Assembly (NCBI GenBank): GCA_026129525.1
Contig: JAHCHW010000001.1
Span: 446,001-510,000 of the forward strand
From: Chitinophagales bacterium
GTDB taxonomy: Bacteria; Bacteroidota; Bacteroidia; Chitinophagales; LD1
DNA: 64,000 nucleotides
Direction: 5' to 3'
The notes under the pieces are model-generated. The model saw only the letters and a list, made by a program, of their open reading frames with translations, made no database searches and was not told where the DNA came from. Of the stretch, positions 29,201 through 38,542 are shown piece after piece (within the stretch, counting starts at the first letter, position 1; the number at the start of each line of letters is the position of its first letter). Position numbers and translations under genes: made by a program.

Positions 29201-32200
29201 GCCACCAACGTAGAGTTTATTGAATTTTGGATGCTTGACCCGTTCTTGTACAACACCACTTCGCAGGGCGGTAAACTCTATTTCAATCTTGGCAATATTT
29301 CGGAAGATGTTTTGCGCGATTCGCGCATGAGTTACGAAAACGGTATTTACGAACAGCCCGGTGTGTTGGACAACACCGCATGGGGGCGCGTTCCTAAACT
29401 ACCTCCGCTGGTAGATGGATTTGATAACGACCCTAACCTGCGACCAACACAAGATGTCGGTTTTGACGCATTGAACGATGCTGAAGAGCGCGTTCGCAAA
29501 GAAACTTTCCTGAATAATATTCAGTGGATGAATCAGGCGGCTATTGATAAACTCACCAACGACCCTTCAAGCGATAACTACGCGTTTTTTAAAGATGAAA
29601 ATGTGTACGGCAACGAAGGAAGCATTTTAGCGCGCTATAAAGAGTTTAGCAACAGCGAGGGCAACTCGCCTACACAAACCGATGCGGTACAAACCACCGC
29701 ACAAACCAACCTGCCCGATAAAGAAGATTTGAACCGCGATAACACGCTCAACGAAAACGAAGAATATTTCCAGTACGAAGTGAACCTGTTCCCCGGCATG
29801 GATGTAGGCAACAACCCCTACATTGTTTCGAAGGTAGAAGGCACCGGAGCCGACCACAACAATGTACCCGGCAGATGGTTGCAGTTCCGTATTCCCATAA
29901 GGCAGTGGACGAATAAAATCGGCAACATTCCCGACTTTAAATCCATTCAGTTTATGCGAATGTTTTTAACCGGCTGGCAGGATGATGTGGTGTTGCGCTT
30001 CGGAACCTTAGAGTTAGTGCGTAACCAATGGCGCACTTACAATCTTTCATTAGATGACCCTTGCGAAGAACTGGCAGGAGAAAACGACCCTCCGTTTTTG
30101 AATGTTGCTTCGGTAAGTATTGAAGAAAACAGCGCCAAAAAACCGGTGAACTATGTATTGCCTCCCAACATTTTGCGCGAGCAGGCATTGGGACAGCAAA
30201 CCAACCAGTTTGTACAGCAGAACGAGCAGGCGCTTTCGATGACCATCTGCAACCTGAAAGACTGCAAAACCAAAGCGCTGTTTAAAAACATGAACCTTGA
30301 CCTTCGCAGGTACAAAACGCTGCGGATGTTTATTCATGCCAACCGTGTGGATGGTGCTTTACCTGTAAAAGACGATGAAGTAATTGCCATTATCCGCGTG
30401 GGTTCCGATTTTAAAGACAACTACTACCAGTACGAAATTCCGCTGAAGATTACGCCTGATGGAACATACGACAATAATGTAACCTCCGAGCAGGAAGAAG
30501 TATGGCCCGTAGCAAATAACATGGAAATAGTGCTGCGCGATTTCATTGATCTAAAACTGGAGCGCAATGCCAACGAAGGCTATCCGCGCACCGTTCCGTA
30601 TTCGCGCAAAGACAGTAAAGGACGTACACTTACCATTGTTGGAAACCCCGACATAGGCGCGGTGAAAACAGTCATGCTCGGCATTAAAAACCCTTCAAAA
30701 TTTGACCCGAACAATCCGCTTTCAGACGATGATGGTTTGCCAAAGTGTATTGAGGTTTGGTTTAACGAGTTGCGCGCAACAGGTTTCGAAGAGTTTGGCG
30801 GAACGGCAGCCATAGGCAGTGTAAATATTAAACTGGCCGATTTAGGAAACATAAACCTTGGAGCCGGAATGCACACACGCGGGTTTGGGCAGGTGGAGCA
30901 AAAAATTGACCAGCGCTTTAAAGACAACATGTATCAGTACGACTTTTCTACCAATATTGAAGTAGGAAGATTTTTGCCTGAAAAGGCCGGCATCCGTATT
31001 CCGTTTTACGGTGCTTACTCGCAACAATTCAGCACGCCCGAATTTGACCCTTACCAGTTTGATATTCCTACCCGCGAAATGATTAGAAATTTGCGCGAAA
31101 ATATGGGAGGCGATTCGGCACGCGTTTATCGCCAACAGGTGCAAACCATCAATACGCGAAGAGGTTACAACTTTTCGAACGTGCGCGTGGTGCCGCAAAC
31201 CAAACAGAAAAAACCGCAGATATACGACCCCGGCAATTTCAACTTCACTTATTCATACAACGAAATACTTTTCAGCGATCCGTTTATCCAAAAAAATTCA
31301 CGCAAAAACTGGCTCGGATTAATCGGCTGGAGTTTTGCCCCGCAAACCAAGGAGCTTACTCCGTTCAAAAAAGCTATTAAATCAAAATCGAAGTGGTTAG
31401 ATTTTATTCGCGACTTTAATTTTAATCCGCTGCCTTCTACATTGGCATTTACCTCAGAGTGGAACCGCGATATGACCGAAATAACACTGAGACCATTGGG
31501 CGAAGTGGATTTCCAGATTCCGACTACCTACAGTAAAAACTTCCGGTGGGTGCGTAACTACACCTTTAAGTATAATCCGTTCCGCTCGCTAAGTATTGAT
31601 TACACCGCCATGAATACCGCCCGTATTGATGAACCCGATGGCAGGTTAGATACTAAAGAGAAAAAGAATGAAGTGTGGGATAACATAAAGCAAGGCGGAC
31701 GTAATACAACTTACAACCAAAGTTTGGGCGTTAACTACAATATTCCCATTAACAAACTTCCCATTTTAGATTTTGTTACGGCAAATGTTGGTTTCAATTC
31801 TTCGTACACCTGGACAGCCGTTCCGTGGCAGTTAGACACGGCAACCGGAAAATTCAGGCAAAACACCTTGGGCAATATCATTAACAACACGCAAAACGAC
31901 CGGGCTAAAGTTGATTTGAACTTTAAAAAATTGTACGATAAGGTTCCTTTCCTGCGAACATACAACGCCCCTAATCCGAACGCAGGCGATAAAGAAACCA
32001 ACGACAAAAAACGCGAGTCAATGAAAAAAGCCCGCGAAAAAATTCAGGGCGACCTTGATAAGCTGAAAGAAAAACGCGCACAACTGAAAGAGCAGTTGGT
32101 GAAAGCAAAGGAACAAGCACGTACCGATACCGTATATCACGCCAAAAAGAAAACGGGCATTGAAAAAGCAAAAGCCGATTTGGTAAAAGGCAAAGCCGAT

Positions 32201-33919
32201 TTGGCAGAGAAGAAAAAAGAGAAAGCACCTGCCAAAGACAAAGACGCAAAGAAAAAATTACAGGATGAAATAAAAGCGTTGGATAAAAAGATTGATGCAC
32301 TTACCGAAGCCCTGAAAAAATCGAAACAGGATGCCGATGTGGTGCGCCTTAAGAAAGAACTGAAAACAAACAAACAGAACATTAAGAAGAAGAAAGAAGA
32401 GTATGCCAACAAGCAAGCTCCGCCAAATCCGGGTATTTCGGCTGTGCTTCGTCCGTTGTTAGCCTTAAAGCGTGTTTCTGTTGAGTATAAAGAAAATAAA
32501 TCAACCACGCTGCCGGGCTTTGAAGGCTACTCACAAATACTCGGTAATCAGGTACACACAAATGCCTTTACCAAACACAGAGATTTCAGAAATGCTCCCG
32601 GTTTCGATTTTAGTTTTGGCGGGCAACCCGGTGACAGGTTCTGGAACGGCACCGATGCTGCCGCCCGCGACCGATGGTTAGATAATGCAGCCGCCAGAGG
32701 CTGGATTTCAACCGATACCCTGCTGAACCAAAAATTTGTTCAAACACGCTCGCAGCGTTTAGATGTAACAGCCACTATTGAGCCCTGGACCGATTTAAAA
32801 ATTGACATTAACCTGTTTCAGGATAAAACATCGAACCACCAGCAGTTTTTCAAGTACGTGTGGGATACGCTCAATAATAACTTTACTTACATGCATCTTA
32901 ACCCGATGGACATGGGTTCGTACAGTATTTCGTATTTGCCCATTAACACGCTGTTCAAGAAAATTGATAAGAGAGGATTTTCGGAAACCTATACCGCGTT
33001 CGAAAACAATCGTCCTATAATTTCGAAACGTTTAGGAATAGAAAACCCCTATGGCGATGCTAATGTTCCTTACTATAACCCGAGCGATACAACCGTTAAC
33101 CCTGCTTATGTGCGGGGCTATGGACCTAAATCGCAGGATGTGCTTATTCCGGCATTCCTTGCGGCTTACACCAAAACCGACCCCAACAAAATAAATCTGA
33201 ATCCTTTCAAAGCGTTCCCACTGCCTAACTGGCGTATTTCGTACAATGGAATAACCAAGTTTAAGTGGGCACAAAAAGTGTTTACCAACTTTACTATTAC
33301 ACACGGATATAGTTCAACACTCACAGTAAATAGTTTTCAAACTAACTTAGATTACCGTGGCGATGGCACACCGGTTTCTGCCAACCGTATTGATACGCTT
33401 AATGGCAACTACTATCCGCTTTACAACATGCCAAGCATTGTGCTCAACGAGCAACTTTCACCGCTCATTGGTGTGGACATGACATTTAAAAACAACGTTA
33501 CCGCTAAGTTTGATTACAAGAAAAGCAGAACGCTTACCATGAACTTTGCCGATTTTCAGATGATAGAAAATAAATCGGAACAGTTTACTATTGGCGTTGG
33601 TTACAAAATAAAAGGACTCAAACTGCCTATTAAAATCAAAGGAAGAAACGTTCGGTTAGATAACGACCTAAGTTTCCGTTTTGATTTCAGCTACCGCGAC
33701 AACATAACCGTTAACCATCGCATTGATGAATCGCAACCACAAATTACGCAGGGCACGCGCACTATTTTCGTAAACCCGGTTATTGATTACATAGTGAGCA
33801 AGCGGTTAACCGTTCGTATTTTCTTTGAGCAAACGCGCAACATTCCTAAAATTTCAACGGGTTTTCCCACCACCAACACAAGGGGCGGAATTACGTTCCG
33901 GTTCTCGCTGGCAGAGTAA
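26222..33919 (+). CDS. sprA: Cell-surface protein SprA, T9SS outer-membrane translocon
   Basis: A 2,565-residue protein. SprA/Sov forms the giant 36-strand outer-membrane channel of the type IX secretion system, needed for export of T9SS cargo and for gliding. The sequence shows a signal-like N-terminus, long runs of alternating beta strands, SprA landmarks such as GQVYVDDFEGTS and KCIEVWFNELRATGF, and a C-terminal strand ending in FRFSLAE. It is longer than the roughly 2,400-residue Flavobacterium johnsoniae protein. About residues 1918-2069 form a Lys/Glu/Ala-rich coiled-coil insertion that accounts for much of the excess. GTG start at 26222, seven bases after ruvA. Confidence 0.95.
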   Translation: MRGGRKLFAGILAVSCAGVLFAAFTGSNHARFRSLRYFVEEFPLLPAAEDSPKINLKYPLKEREGDFVTDQPNDPFYLKDPPAIEEKVEYDPETGMYVVTEKVAGQHVRPPQYMTFEEFLEYTEKQERKQYWKDRQNAVNLVEDKNLIPPIQIKKQFFDKLFGGSKIEIRPQGNVEMTLGANVQRTANPNIPIRNRRTGGFDFDMNININVIGKIGDKLQLGVKYNTQSGFDFDNQIKLGYTGDEDDIIKVIEAGNVNLPLQTRLITGSQTLFGLKTQLQFGRLTWTSVISQQKAKKETVMIESGAQRQNFEVRADQYDENRHFFLSQFFRDQYDYALSGLPNIKTVVNITRIEVWVTNRNGSTQNVRDVMALMDLGEPNPYSNQVTSLAAGDMRPRNEANNLYSKFTSNPNYRFLDNVVATAVGPNFNLLQGQDFDKTYARKLNETEYTVNRQLGYISLNSMLYPNEVLAVAFQYEYNGNVFQVGEFGNQVPPDSNATSKVLYLKMLRGMSIRPNLPIWDLMMKNIYSLGAYNISNDEFRLDLYYNDPGGGLKRYMPKGCIEGKQLIRLLNMDNLNMNGDPQPDGLFDFVPGTTIITQNGRLIFPVKEPFGSNLKAAYEACGSGNIADQYVYQQLYDSTKWLAQQFPEYNRFVIKGQYKGANNQEISLGAGNIPKGSVVVTAGGQRLVEGTHYTVDYNLGRINIIDAGILNGGQQIKVDFENNNLFATQVRTMFGTRLDYRVNSKFNIGGTIMQLSERPFTQKVNIGDDPIRNTIMGLDVKYETNLPWLTKALDRLPFYATKEMSTLAAYGEVAYLKPGHSRAIKNQDKEGQVYVDDFEGTSNGYDLRQPALTWKLASTPRGATGSDGKILFPEANLVNDERYGYNRAKLAWYRIDNSFFNQLTSPKVVYDNKANWQNHYVRLIRMQEVFPNRPNQTLDQNLYTFDLAFYPRDRGPYNYEYRQGEVDADGKLFNPQKRWAGVMRGIDNNDFEATNVEFIEFWMLDPFLYNTTSQGGKLYFNLGNISEDVLRDSRMSYENGIYEQPGVLDNTAWGRVPKLPPLVDGFDNDPNLRPTQDVGFDALNDAEERVRKETFLNNIQWMNQAAIDKLTNDPSSDNYAFFKDENVYGNEGSILARYKEFSNSEGNSPTQTDAVQTTAQTNLPDKEDLNRDNTLNENEEYFQYEVNLFPGMDVGNNPYIVSKVEGTGADHNNVPGRWLQFRIPIRQWTNKIGNIPDFKSIQFMRMFLTGWQDDVVLRFGTLELVRNQWRTYNLSLDDPCEELAGENDPPFLNVASVSIEENSAKKPVNYVLPPNILREQALGQQTNQFVQQNEQALSMTICNLKDCKTKALFKNMNLDLRRYKTLRMFIHANRVDGALPVKDDEVIAIIRVGSDFKDNYYQYEIPLKITPDGTYDNNVTSEQEEVWPVANNMEIVLRDFIDLKLERNANEGYPRTVPYSRKDSKGRTLTIVGNPDIGAVKTVMLGIKNPSKFDPNNPLSDDDGLPKCIEVWFNELRATGFEEFGGTAAIGSVNIKLADLGNINLGAGMHTRGFGQVEQKIDQRFKDNMYQYDFSTNIEVGRFLPEKAGIRIPFYGAYSQQFSTPEFDPYQFDIPTREMIRNLRENMGGDSARVYRQQVQTINTRRGYNFSNVRVVPQTKQKKPQIYDPGNFNFTYSYNEILFSDPFIQKNSRKNWLGLIGWSFAPQTKELTPFKKAIKSKSKWLDFIRDFNFNPLPSTLAFTSEWNRDMTEITLRPLGEVDFQIPTTYSKNFRWVRNYTFKYNPFRSLSIDYTAMNTARIDEPDGRLDTKEKKNEVWDNIKQGGRNTTYNQSLGVNYNIPINKLPILDFVTANVGFNSSYTWTAVPWQLDTATGKFRQNTLGNIINNTQNDRAKVDLNFKKLYDKVPFLRTYNAPNPNAGDKETNDKKRESMKKAREKIQGDLDKLKEKRAQLKEQLVKAKEQARTDTVYHAKKKTGIEKAKADLVKGKADLAEKKKEKAPAKDKDAKKKLQDEIKALDKKIDALTEALKKSKQDADVVRLKKELKTNKQNIKKKKEEYANKQAPPNPGISAVLRPLLALKRVSVEYKENKSTTLPGFEGYSQILGNQVHTNAFTKHRDFRNAPGFDFSFGGQPGDRFWNGTDAAARDRWLDNAAARGWISTDTLLNQKFVQTRSQRLDVTATIEPWTDLKIDINLFQDKTSNHQQFFKYVWDTLNNNFTYMHLNPMDMGSYSISYLPINTLFKKIDKRGFSETYTAFENNRPIISKRLGIENPYGDANVPYYNPSDTTVNPAYVRGYGPKSQDVLIPAFLAAYTKTDPNKINLNPFKAFPLPNWRISYNGITKFKWAQKVFTNFTITHGYSSTLTVNSFQTNLDYRGDGTPVSANRIDTLNGNYYPLYNMPSIVLNEQLSPLIGVDMTFKNNVTAKFDYKKSRTLTMNFADFQMIENKSEQFTIGVGYKIKGLKLPIKIKGRNVRLDNDLSFRFDFSYRDNITVNHRIDESQPQITQGTRTIFVNPVIDYIVSKRLTVRIFFEQTRNIPKISTGFPTTNTRGGITFRFSLAE

Positions 33920-33979
33920 TTGCTGTGCAATTGTTTAAAGCTATAGTATGTGTTCATTTTAGTATGTTCACAATGAACA

Positions 33980-35260
33980 ATGCAGGATCAACTTTCTCAA
34001 ACCATCACCATTCATCTTGAATTTACATTGCGGCAATTGCTCGCAGTACTACTTTGTTTGGTGTTTGTTGGGTACATCGGATGGGAAATTTACTGGTACA
34101 AAAAAATTGGGCTTTATTTTATTAAGTGGCACACACATTTGGTTGCAACAGGAATTATGGGCGGAGTTTTGTGCTTGCCGGTTTGGTTGTTTCATCGCTC
34201 GCGCAATTCTGTTCGCTCGGAAAAATTACTCACCATCGCTTCATCTGTTTGGTTTACTTTTTTACTGCTTGAATCGTTTTTGATACTTACAGGCTGGAAA
34301 AAGGAGTATACGGAAAAACGGTTTGGTTACTATCAGTCTCCATTTTTGTACGACTCCATGAACTACTATCACGTATATCACAAAGGTGAAAAAATTGAAA
34401 ACGGGGCTTCCGAGTTTACATACGAAATATCCATTAACTCATTAGGGTACCCTGGGCAAGAATGGGCAACAGAAAAACCTTCCGGAAAAGTAAGAATAAT
34501 GACACTGGGGGATTCGTTTACCGAAGGCGATGGTGCCCCCCAGGATTCTTCGTTTCCGGTATTGCTTCAACAAATGCTTGAAGCCGATTTTGCAACTGAA
34601 GTTTTGAACGCAGGCGTAAGTGGAAGCGACCCTGTGAGCGGCTTTAAAAATCTGAAAGAAAGGTTAGCACCATATCAACCCGATATAGTTATTCAAATGG
34701 TTTCGGAAAATGATGTGCTGTACGATTTTTGTATTCGGGGAGGTTTTGAAAGATACGTGAATGATAGTGTGGTAAAATACAATCCACCGCCTACGTGGGA
34801 GCCGTTTTATGTACTTAGTTACACAGCACGCATATTCTTCCATGCTTTCGGATACGACATGAAACAGCCCTGCGGCAAGCCAGATAATCCTGCCATTGCA
34901 GCTAAACGCAATATGTTGTTGAAAGAAATCTTTGATAGGTATAATAGGTTAGCCTCAGAAAATAATTTCAAAACCATTATTGTGTTTTATCCTACCAAGT
35001 ACGAGTTTTACAGCAGCGGGTACTATTTTGACTTTTCAGAAGCAATGCGGTATGCCAATTCATTGAAAAATGTAAGCGGGGTCAGCTTACTTCCATGTTA
35101 CATGGATAACGTGAAGGAAGGAAAAGCAAAACCAAAAGATTTTTATTGGGAAATTGACGGGCATCATAACGCCACGGGCTACCGGATGATGGCACAGTGT
35201 ATAGCAGCGCAACTTATCCCCTATCTGCAAAAACAACCTAAATCTTCGGTTGCGGAATGA
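33980..35260 (+). CDS. Membrane-anchored SGNH/GDSL-like hydrolase
   Basis: A 426-residue protein with three hydrophobic segments in the first 105 residues (about 18-36, 52-70, 84-104) and an extracytoplasmic SGNH domain after residue 165. Block I is [11 protein letters not shown] with nucleophile Ser179, SEND replaces the usual GxND of block III, and block V is DGHHNATGY with Asp393 and His395/396. Such enzymes remove or transfer acetyl or acyl groups on glycans. It sits between sprA and gcvH, which are usually adjacent or nearly so, and looks like an insertion in that neighbourhood. Substrate unknown. Confidence 0.8.
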   Translation: MQDQLSQTITIHLEFTLRQLLAVLLCLVFVGYIGWEIYWYKKIGLYFIKWHTHLVATGIMGGVLCLPVWLFHRSRNSVRSEKLLTIASSVWFTFLLLESFLILTGWKKEYTEKRFGYYQSPFLYDSMNYYHVYHKGEKIENGASEFTYEISINSLGYPGQEWATEKPSGKVRIMTLGDSFTEGDGAPQDSSFPVLLQQMLEADFATEVLNAGVSGSDPVSGFKNLKERLAPYQPDIVIQMVSENDVLYDFCIRGGFERYVNDSVVKYNPPPTWEPFYVLSYTARIFFHAFGYDMKQPCGKPDNPAIAAKRNMLLKEIFDRYNRLASENNFKTIIVFYPTKYEFYSSGYYFDFSEAMRYANSLKNVSGVSLLPCYMDNVKEGKAKPKDFYWEIDGHHNATGYRMMAQCIAAQLIPYLQKQPKSSVAE

Positions 35261-35280
35261 CGTGCGAAAAATTACTTTCG
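35250..35280 (+). promoter_or_regulatory. Probable promoter of gcvH
   Basis: TTG at 35250-35252, a 20-base spacer and TACTTTCG at 35273-35280 approximate the Bacteroidetes promoter (TTG-N19-TAnnTTTG, one mismatch). It lies at the end of the upstream gene; the gcvH ATG follows at 35299. Confidence 0.45.
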
Positions 35281-35298
35281 CCTCTCAAAATCACAACA

Positions 35299-35679
35299 AT
35301 GAATTTTCCGTCAGACTTAAAGTACAGCAAAGAGCACGAATGGGTGCGCGTTGAAGGCAACACCGCCACCGTAGGCATTACTGATTTTGCCCAGAAAGAA
35401 TTAGGCGACATAGTGTATGTTGAAATTGAAACCGTAGGTGAAACCGTTTCGAAAGACGCTGTTTTCGGAACAGTGGAAGCCGTTAAAACCGTTAGCGATT
35501 TGTTTATGCCCGTTAGCGCAAAAATTACCGGCAAAAACGAAGCACTGAACGATACTCCCGAAGCGGTGAATAACGATCCGTACGGTGCCGGTTGGATGGT
35601 AAAAATAGAACTTACCAATCCTGCCGAACTAAACGAACTGATGGATGCCGAGGCATACAAGCAGCACGTAGGTCAGTAA
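35299..35679 (+). CDS. gcvH: Glycine cleavage system H protein
   Basis: A 126-residue lipoyl carrier that shuttles the aminomethyl group between the P, T and L proteins of glycine cleavage. The lipoylation site is Lys63 in [11 protein letters not shown], and the [13 protein letters not shown] opening and [14 protein letters not shown] end are standard. The frame is open to 35257, but the ATG at 35299 gives the conserved N-terminus and follows the predicted promoter. The sprA/gcvH/vanZ proximity is a known Bacteroidota arrangement without an obvious functional link. Confidence 0.96.
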   Translation: MNFPSDLKYSKEHEWVRVEGNTATVGITDFAQKELGDIVYVEIETVGETVSKDAVFGTVEAVKTVSDLFMPVSAKITGKNEALNDTPEAVNNDPYGAGWMVKIELTNPAELNELMDAEAYKQHVGQ

Positions 35680-35682
35680 ATA

Positions 35683-36108
35683 ATGTGCTTGCCTTTTGCG
35701 GCAAAACTATACACACAGATGCAGAACCCATCGCCTGCTCTTCGTAACTTTTTGAAATACAACCTGCCGTCCATTCTGTGGGCGGTTTTTATTTTGGGGG
35801 TATGCCTTATTCCCGGTAAAGAATTGCCCAGTGTAAGCATTTGGGAGTTCGATAAATTAGTGCATTTCGGAGTGTATGTTGTGTTGGCAATATTGCTGTT
35901 TTGGGGATGGAAAAAGCAAACGGCATTTCCGTTTTTACATCGGCAGGTGCTTGTAAAAATTATGCTCAGCACTTTCAGCTACGGTTTTGCGGTAGAAATT
36001 CTGCAGGAGTTCCTTACAGTTGACAGACACTTTGAATTGCTGGATGCGGTTGCCAATGCAGCAGGCGGAATAGCCGGTTCACTAATTAGTGTGAAACTAT
36101 TCCGATAA
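35683..36108 (+). CDS. VanZ-like family membrane protein
   Basis: A 141-residue membrane protein with four predicted helices. The VanZ-like signatures are FDKLVHFGVYVVLA and EILQEFLTVDRHFELLDAVANAAGG. VanZ domains are linked to teicoplanin resistance in enterococci, but the role of stand-alone Bacteroidota members is unknown. The first ATG (35683) is 3 bases after gcvH; an ATG at 35719 would also give a complete domain. It belongs with sprA-gcvH by position only. Confidence 0.82.
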   Translation: MCLPFAAKLYTQMQNPSPALRNFLKYNLPSILWAVFILGVCLIPGKELPSVSIWEFDKLVHFGVYVVLAILLFWGWKKQTAFPFLHRQVLVKIMLSTFSYGFAVEILQEFLTVDRHFELLDAVANAAGGIAGSLISVKLFR

Positions 36109-36148
36109 TCGCATCCTGTTTTCGGCAGTTCGGTTATTTTCACTTGTC

Positions 36149-37963
36149 ATGAAATCGGTAGCTTCTATTTTGGTTTTGGTTTTGCTCTCGGCAGTCGCTT
36201 TCGCCCAGCTCGGGCGCGATGAAACGCTCGCTAAAAATTACATGCAAAATGGTGAGTTCGAAAAAGCGGCCGAGCTTTATCAATCGCTTTGGGAGAAAAA
36301 CAATAACGACAGCAAATACTACACTCCGCTTTTCAAGTGTTTGCTTACACTCAAGAAGTACGATGAACTGGAAAAAACCGTTAAGCGGCAAATAAAAAAG
36401 TTTGAAGGGCAGGTGCAGTATGTGGTTGACCTCGGCTATATGTACTCCCAAATTCCCGACCCTGCAAAATCGAAAGAACAATTCGATAAGGTGCTAAAGG
36501 AAATGAAGCCCAACGAACTTGCCATCCGAAACGTAGCAGCGGCTTTTGAAACCTATCGCTTGTACGATTACGTAATTGCTGTTTACGAAAAAGGAAACAA
36601 AGTTATTCCCGGCAACTCGTACTTCAGTTTTGAACTGGCAAATGCTTTTATGTATAAAGGCGATGCGGCTTCATCTGTCCGAAATTTTCTTACCTATCTC
36701 GAACAGTTCCCCGAGGGCGTGCAGCGAGTAAAAAATATTCTTCAAACAGCAGCCATAAGCGAACAACTGCTTGCCGAAATGGAAACACAGTTATACGCCA
36801 AGGTACAACGTGCGCCCGGCAACGAAGATTATATTGACCTGCTTACGTGGGTGTACATTCAAAACAAAGATTTTGAAGGGGCGCTAGTGCAAATGAAAGC
36901 CATTGACAGGCGGAAAAATGAAAACGGTTACCGTGTGCTTACCATTGCCCGCATGGCACAAACGGAAGGATATTATACCGATGCTATTTCAGGTTATGAA
37001 TATGTTGTTTCAAAAGGCAAAGAGGGTTCGCTCTACTTTCAGGCTCGTACCGAATTGCTTAACTGCCGCAGAGAAAAAATTTCGAAAAACCTAAATTATA
37101 CACAAGCAGATTTGCTGGGTTTAAAAAACGATTATCTCTCGTTTATTAACGATAACGGAAAAGGTTTTCGAACGGCACAAAGCATGAAAGAGTTAGCAGA
37201 TTTGGAAGGTTTTTATCTGCACGACATTACCGCAGCCATTCAGCTTTGCAACGAAATAATTGCCTTGCCCGGTGTTAACCAACAACTGAAAAACCAAACC
37301 AAACTTTCGCTGGGCGATTTTTATTTGATAGATGGCGATATTTGGGAGAGCACCTTGTTGTATTCGCAGGTTGATAAAGATGAAAAGGATTCGCCTTTGG
37401 GCGAAGAAGCGCGGTTCCGCAATGCCAAACTTGCCTACTACCGTGGCGATTTTGAATGGGCGCAAACCCAACTCGAAGCACTCAAAAGTTCTACCAGTGA
37501 GCTTATCAGTAACGATGCCATCAGCCTTTCGGTTTTTATTATTGACAATTTAGGAATGGACACCACCGATGAGGCAATGCAGTTGTTTTCAAAAGCAGAG
37601 TTGTTGCTCTTTCAAAATAAAGACATAGAAGCGTTGGGGTTGCTTGATACAATTAACCGCTTGTTCCCCGGGCACGCGTTATACGATGATATTGAATACG
37701 CCAAAGCGGAAATTCACGTTAAACGAAAAGAGTTTGAGAAAGCGGTTCCTTTTCTTGAAGATATTATTGCCCATTACAAAACCGATTTGAAAGGCGATGA
37801 TGCTACATTTCTGTTAGCAAAAATAAACGAGGAGCATTTAAACAATAAAGAGAAAGCAATGGAACTGTATCAAACCATTATTACCGATTACAATTCATCG
37901 TTGTTGGTAATTGAAGCCCGCAAACGCTTCAGAATATTGCGGGGCGATAAGGTTGCAGAATAG
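36149..37963 (+). CDS. Secreted or periplasmic tetratricopeptide-repeat protein
   Basis: A 604-residue protein with an N-terminal signal peptide (about residues 1-19, ending AFAQ) and helical repeats over its whole length. TPR-like pairs are visible in NYMQNGEFEKAAELYQSLW (residues about 30-48), DYVIAVYEKGNKVIPGNSY, DAISGYEYVVSKGKEGSL and NNKEKAMELYQTIITDYN. There is no lipobox and no sorting domain. TPR proteins of this size often serve envelope complexes. It closes the plus-strand sprA block and is followed by a strong terminator. Confidence 0.8.
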   Translation: MKSVASILVLVLLSAVAFAQLGRDETLAKNYMQNGEFEKAAELYQSLWEKNNNDSKYYTPLFKCLLTLKKYDELEKTVKRQIKKFEGQVQYVVDLGYMYSQIPDPAKSKEQFDKVLKEMKPNELAIRNVAAAFETYRLYDYVIAVYEKGNKVIPGNSYFSFELANAFMYKGDAASSVRNFLTYLEQFPEGVQRVKNILQTAAISEQLLAEMETQLYAKVQRAPGNEDYIDLLTWVYIQNKDFEGALVQMKAIDRRKNENGYRVLTIARMAQTEGYYTDAISGYEYVVSKGKEGSLYFQARTELLNCRREKISKNLNYTQADLLGLKNDYLSFINDNGKGFRTAQSMKELADLEGFYLHDITAAIQLCNEIIALPGVNQQLKNQTKLSLGDFYLIDGDIWESTLLYSQVDKDEKDSPLGEEARFRNAKLAYYRGDFEWAQTQLEALKSSTSELISNDAISLSVFIIDNLGMDTTDEAMQLFSKAELLLFQNKDIEALGLLDTINRLFPGHALYDDIEYAKAEIHVKRKEFEKAVPFLEDIIAHYKTDLKGDDATFLLAKINEEHLNNKEKAMELYQTIITDYNSSLLVIEARKRFRILRGDKVAE

Positions 37964-37991
37964 AAAATCCGGTGTTTTATCCATAAAATCA

Positions 37992-38017
37992 AAAAGCCCC
38001 ACAATGATGGGGCTTTT
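37992..38017. terminator. Bidirectional intrinsic terminator
   Basis: AAAAGCCCCA at 37992-38001 pairs perfectly with TGGGGCTTTT at 38008-38017 around a six-base loop. T- and A-runs flank it. It separates the convergent TPR and anti-sigma-kinase genes. Confidence 0.88.
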
Positions 38018-38040
38018 GGGTATAAAGTTGTTTTTAAATT

Positions 38041-38454
38041 TTACAGACGGAACTGCATTTCAACGGTAGCGCCTTCATCGCTGAACACCACCATATCGGC
38101 TAACTGCATTATGAGGAACACTCCGCGTCCGCTGGTTTTTTCCAAATTGGCGGGATCGGTAGGATCGGGCAGGTTGTTGTAGTCGAATCCGGGGCCTTCA
38201 TCCTTCATAATAATGGTGAGATTTTTTCCGCGGTCATCTATACCATACAATATTTCTACCGTTTTACTTTCATCGCATTTGTTGCCGTGTATAATGGCAT
38301 TGTTGGCGGCTTCGGTAAGGGTTATCAGAATATTTCCGTAAACATCGTCTCCGATGTTGAATTCGTTTTTAAGGTCGTCCACAAATTTTTCGACTACCGC
38401 AACGTTTTCAGGCTTTGATTTGATTTTGATTGATTTCAAGGTGTCGGTTAACAT
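38041..38454 (-). CDS. RsbW-like serine kinase / anti-sigma regulatory factor (GHKL ATPase)
   Basis: A 137-residue single-domain GHKL ATPase. The N box is LTEAANNAIIHGN (residues 46-58), G1 is DEGPGFD, and G2 is GRGVFLI. This is the fold of RsbW/SpoIIAB kinases that bind sigma factors or phosphorylate STAS-domain antagonists. No sigma factor, STAS protein or PP2C phosphatase gene is adjacent, so its partner is unknown. A large DUF4175 gene lies 88 bases upstream on the same strand. Confidence 0.85.
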   Translation of the reverse strand: MLTDTLKSIKIKSKPENVAVVEKFVDDLKNEFNIGDDVYGNILITLTEAANNAIIHGNKCDESKTVEILYGIDDRGKNLTIIMKDEGPGFDYNNLPDPTDPANLEKTSGRGVFLIMQLADMVVFSDEGATVEMQFRL

Positions 38455-38542
38455 TTCGGCTAAAATAAAATAAATGATGAAAAAATAACTGCTATTTAAC
38501 CGGAGGGCGGGCTAAAAATAATAATTCTCTATACGTAAAGAA

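Noticed and set aside
33918..33932. AATTGC-TGT-GCAATT as a terminator after sprA
   Set aside because: Only six base pairs, AT-rich, overlaps the stop codon and lacks a proper T-run.
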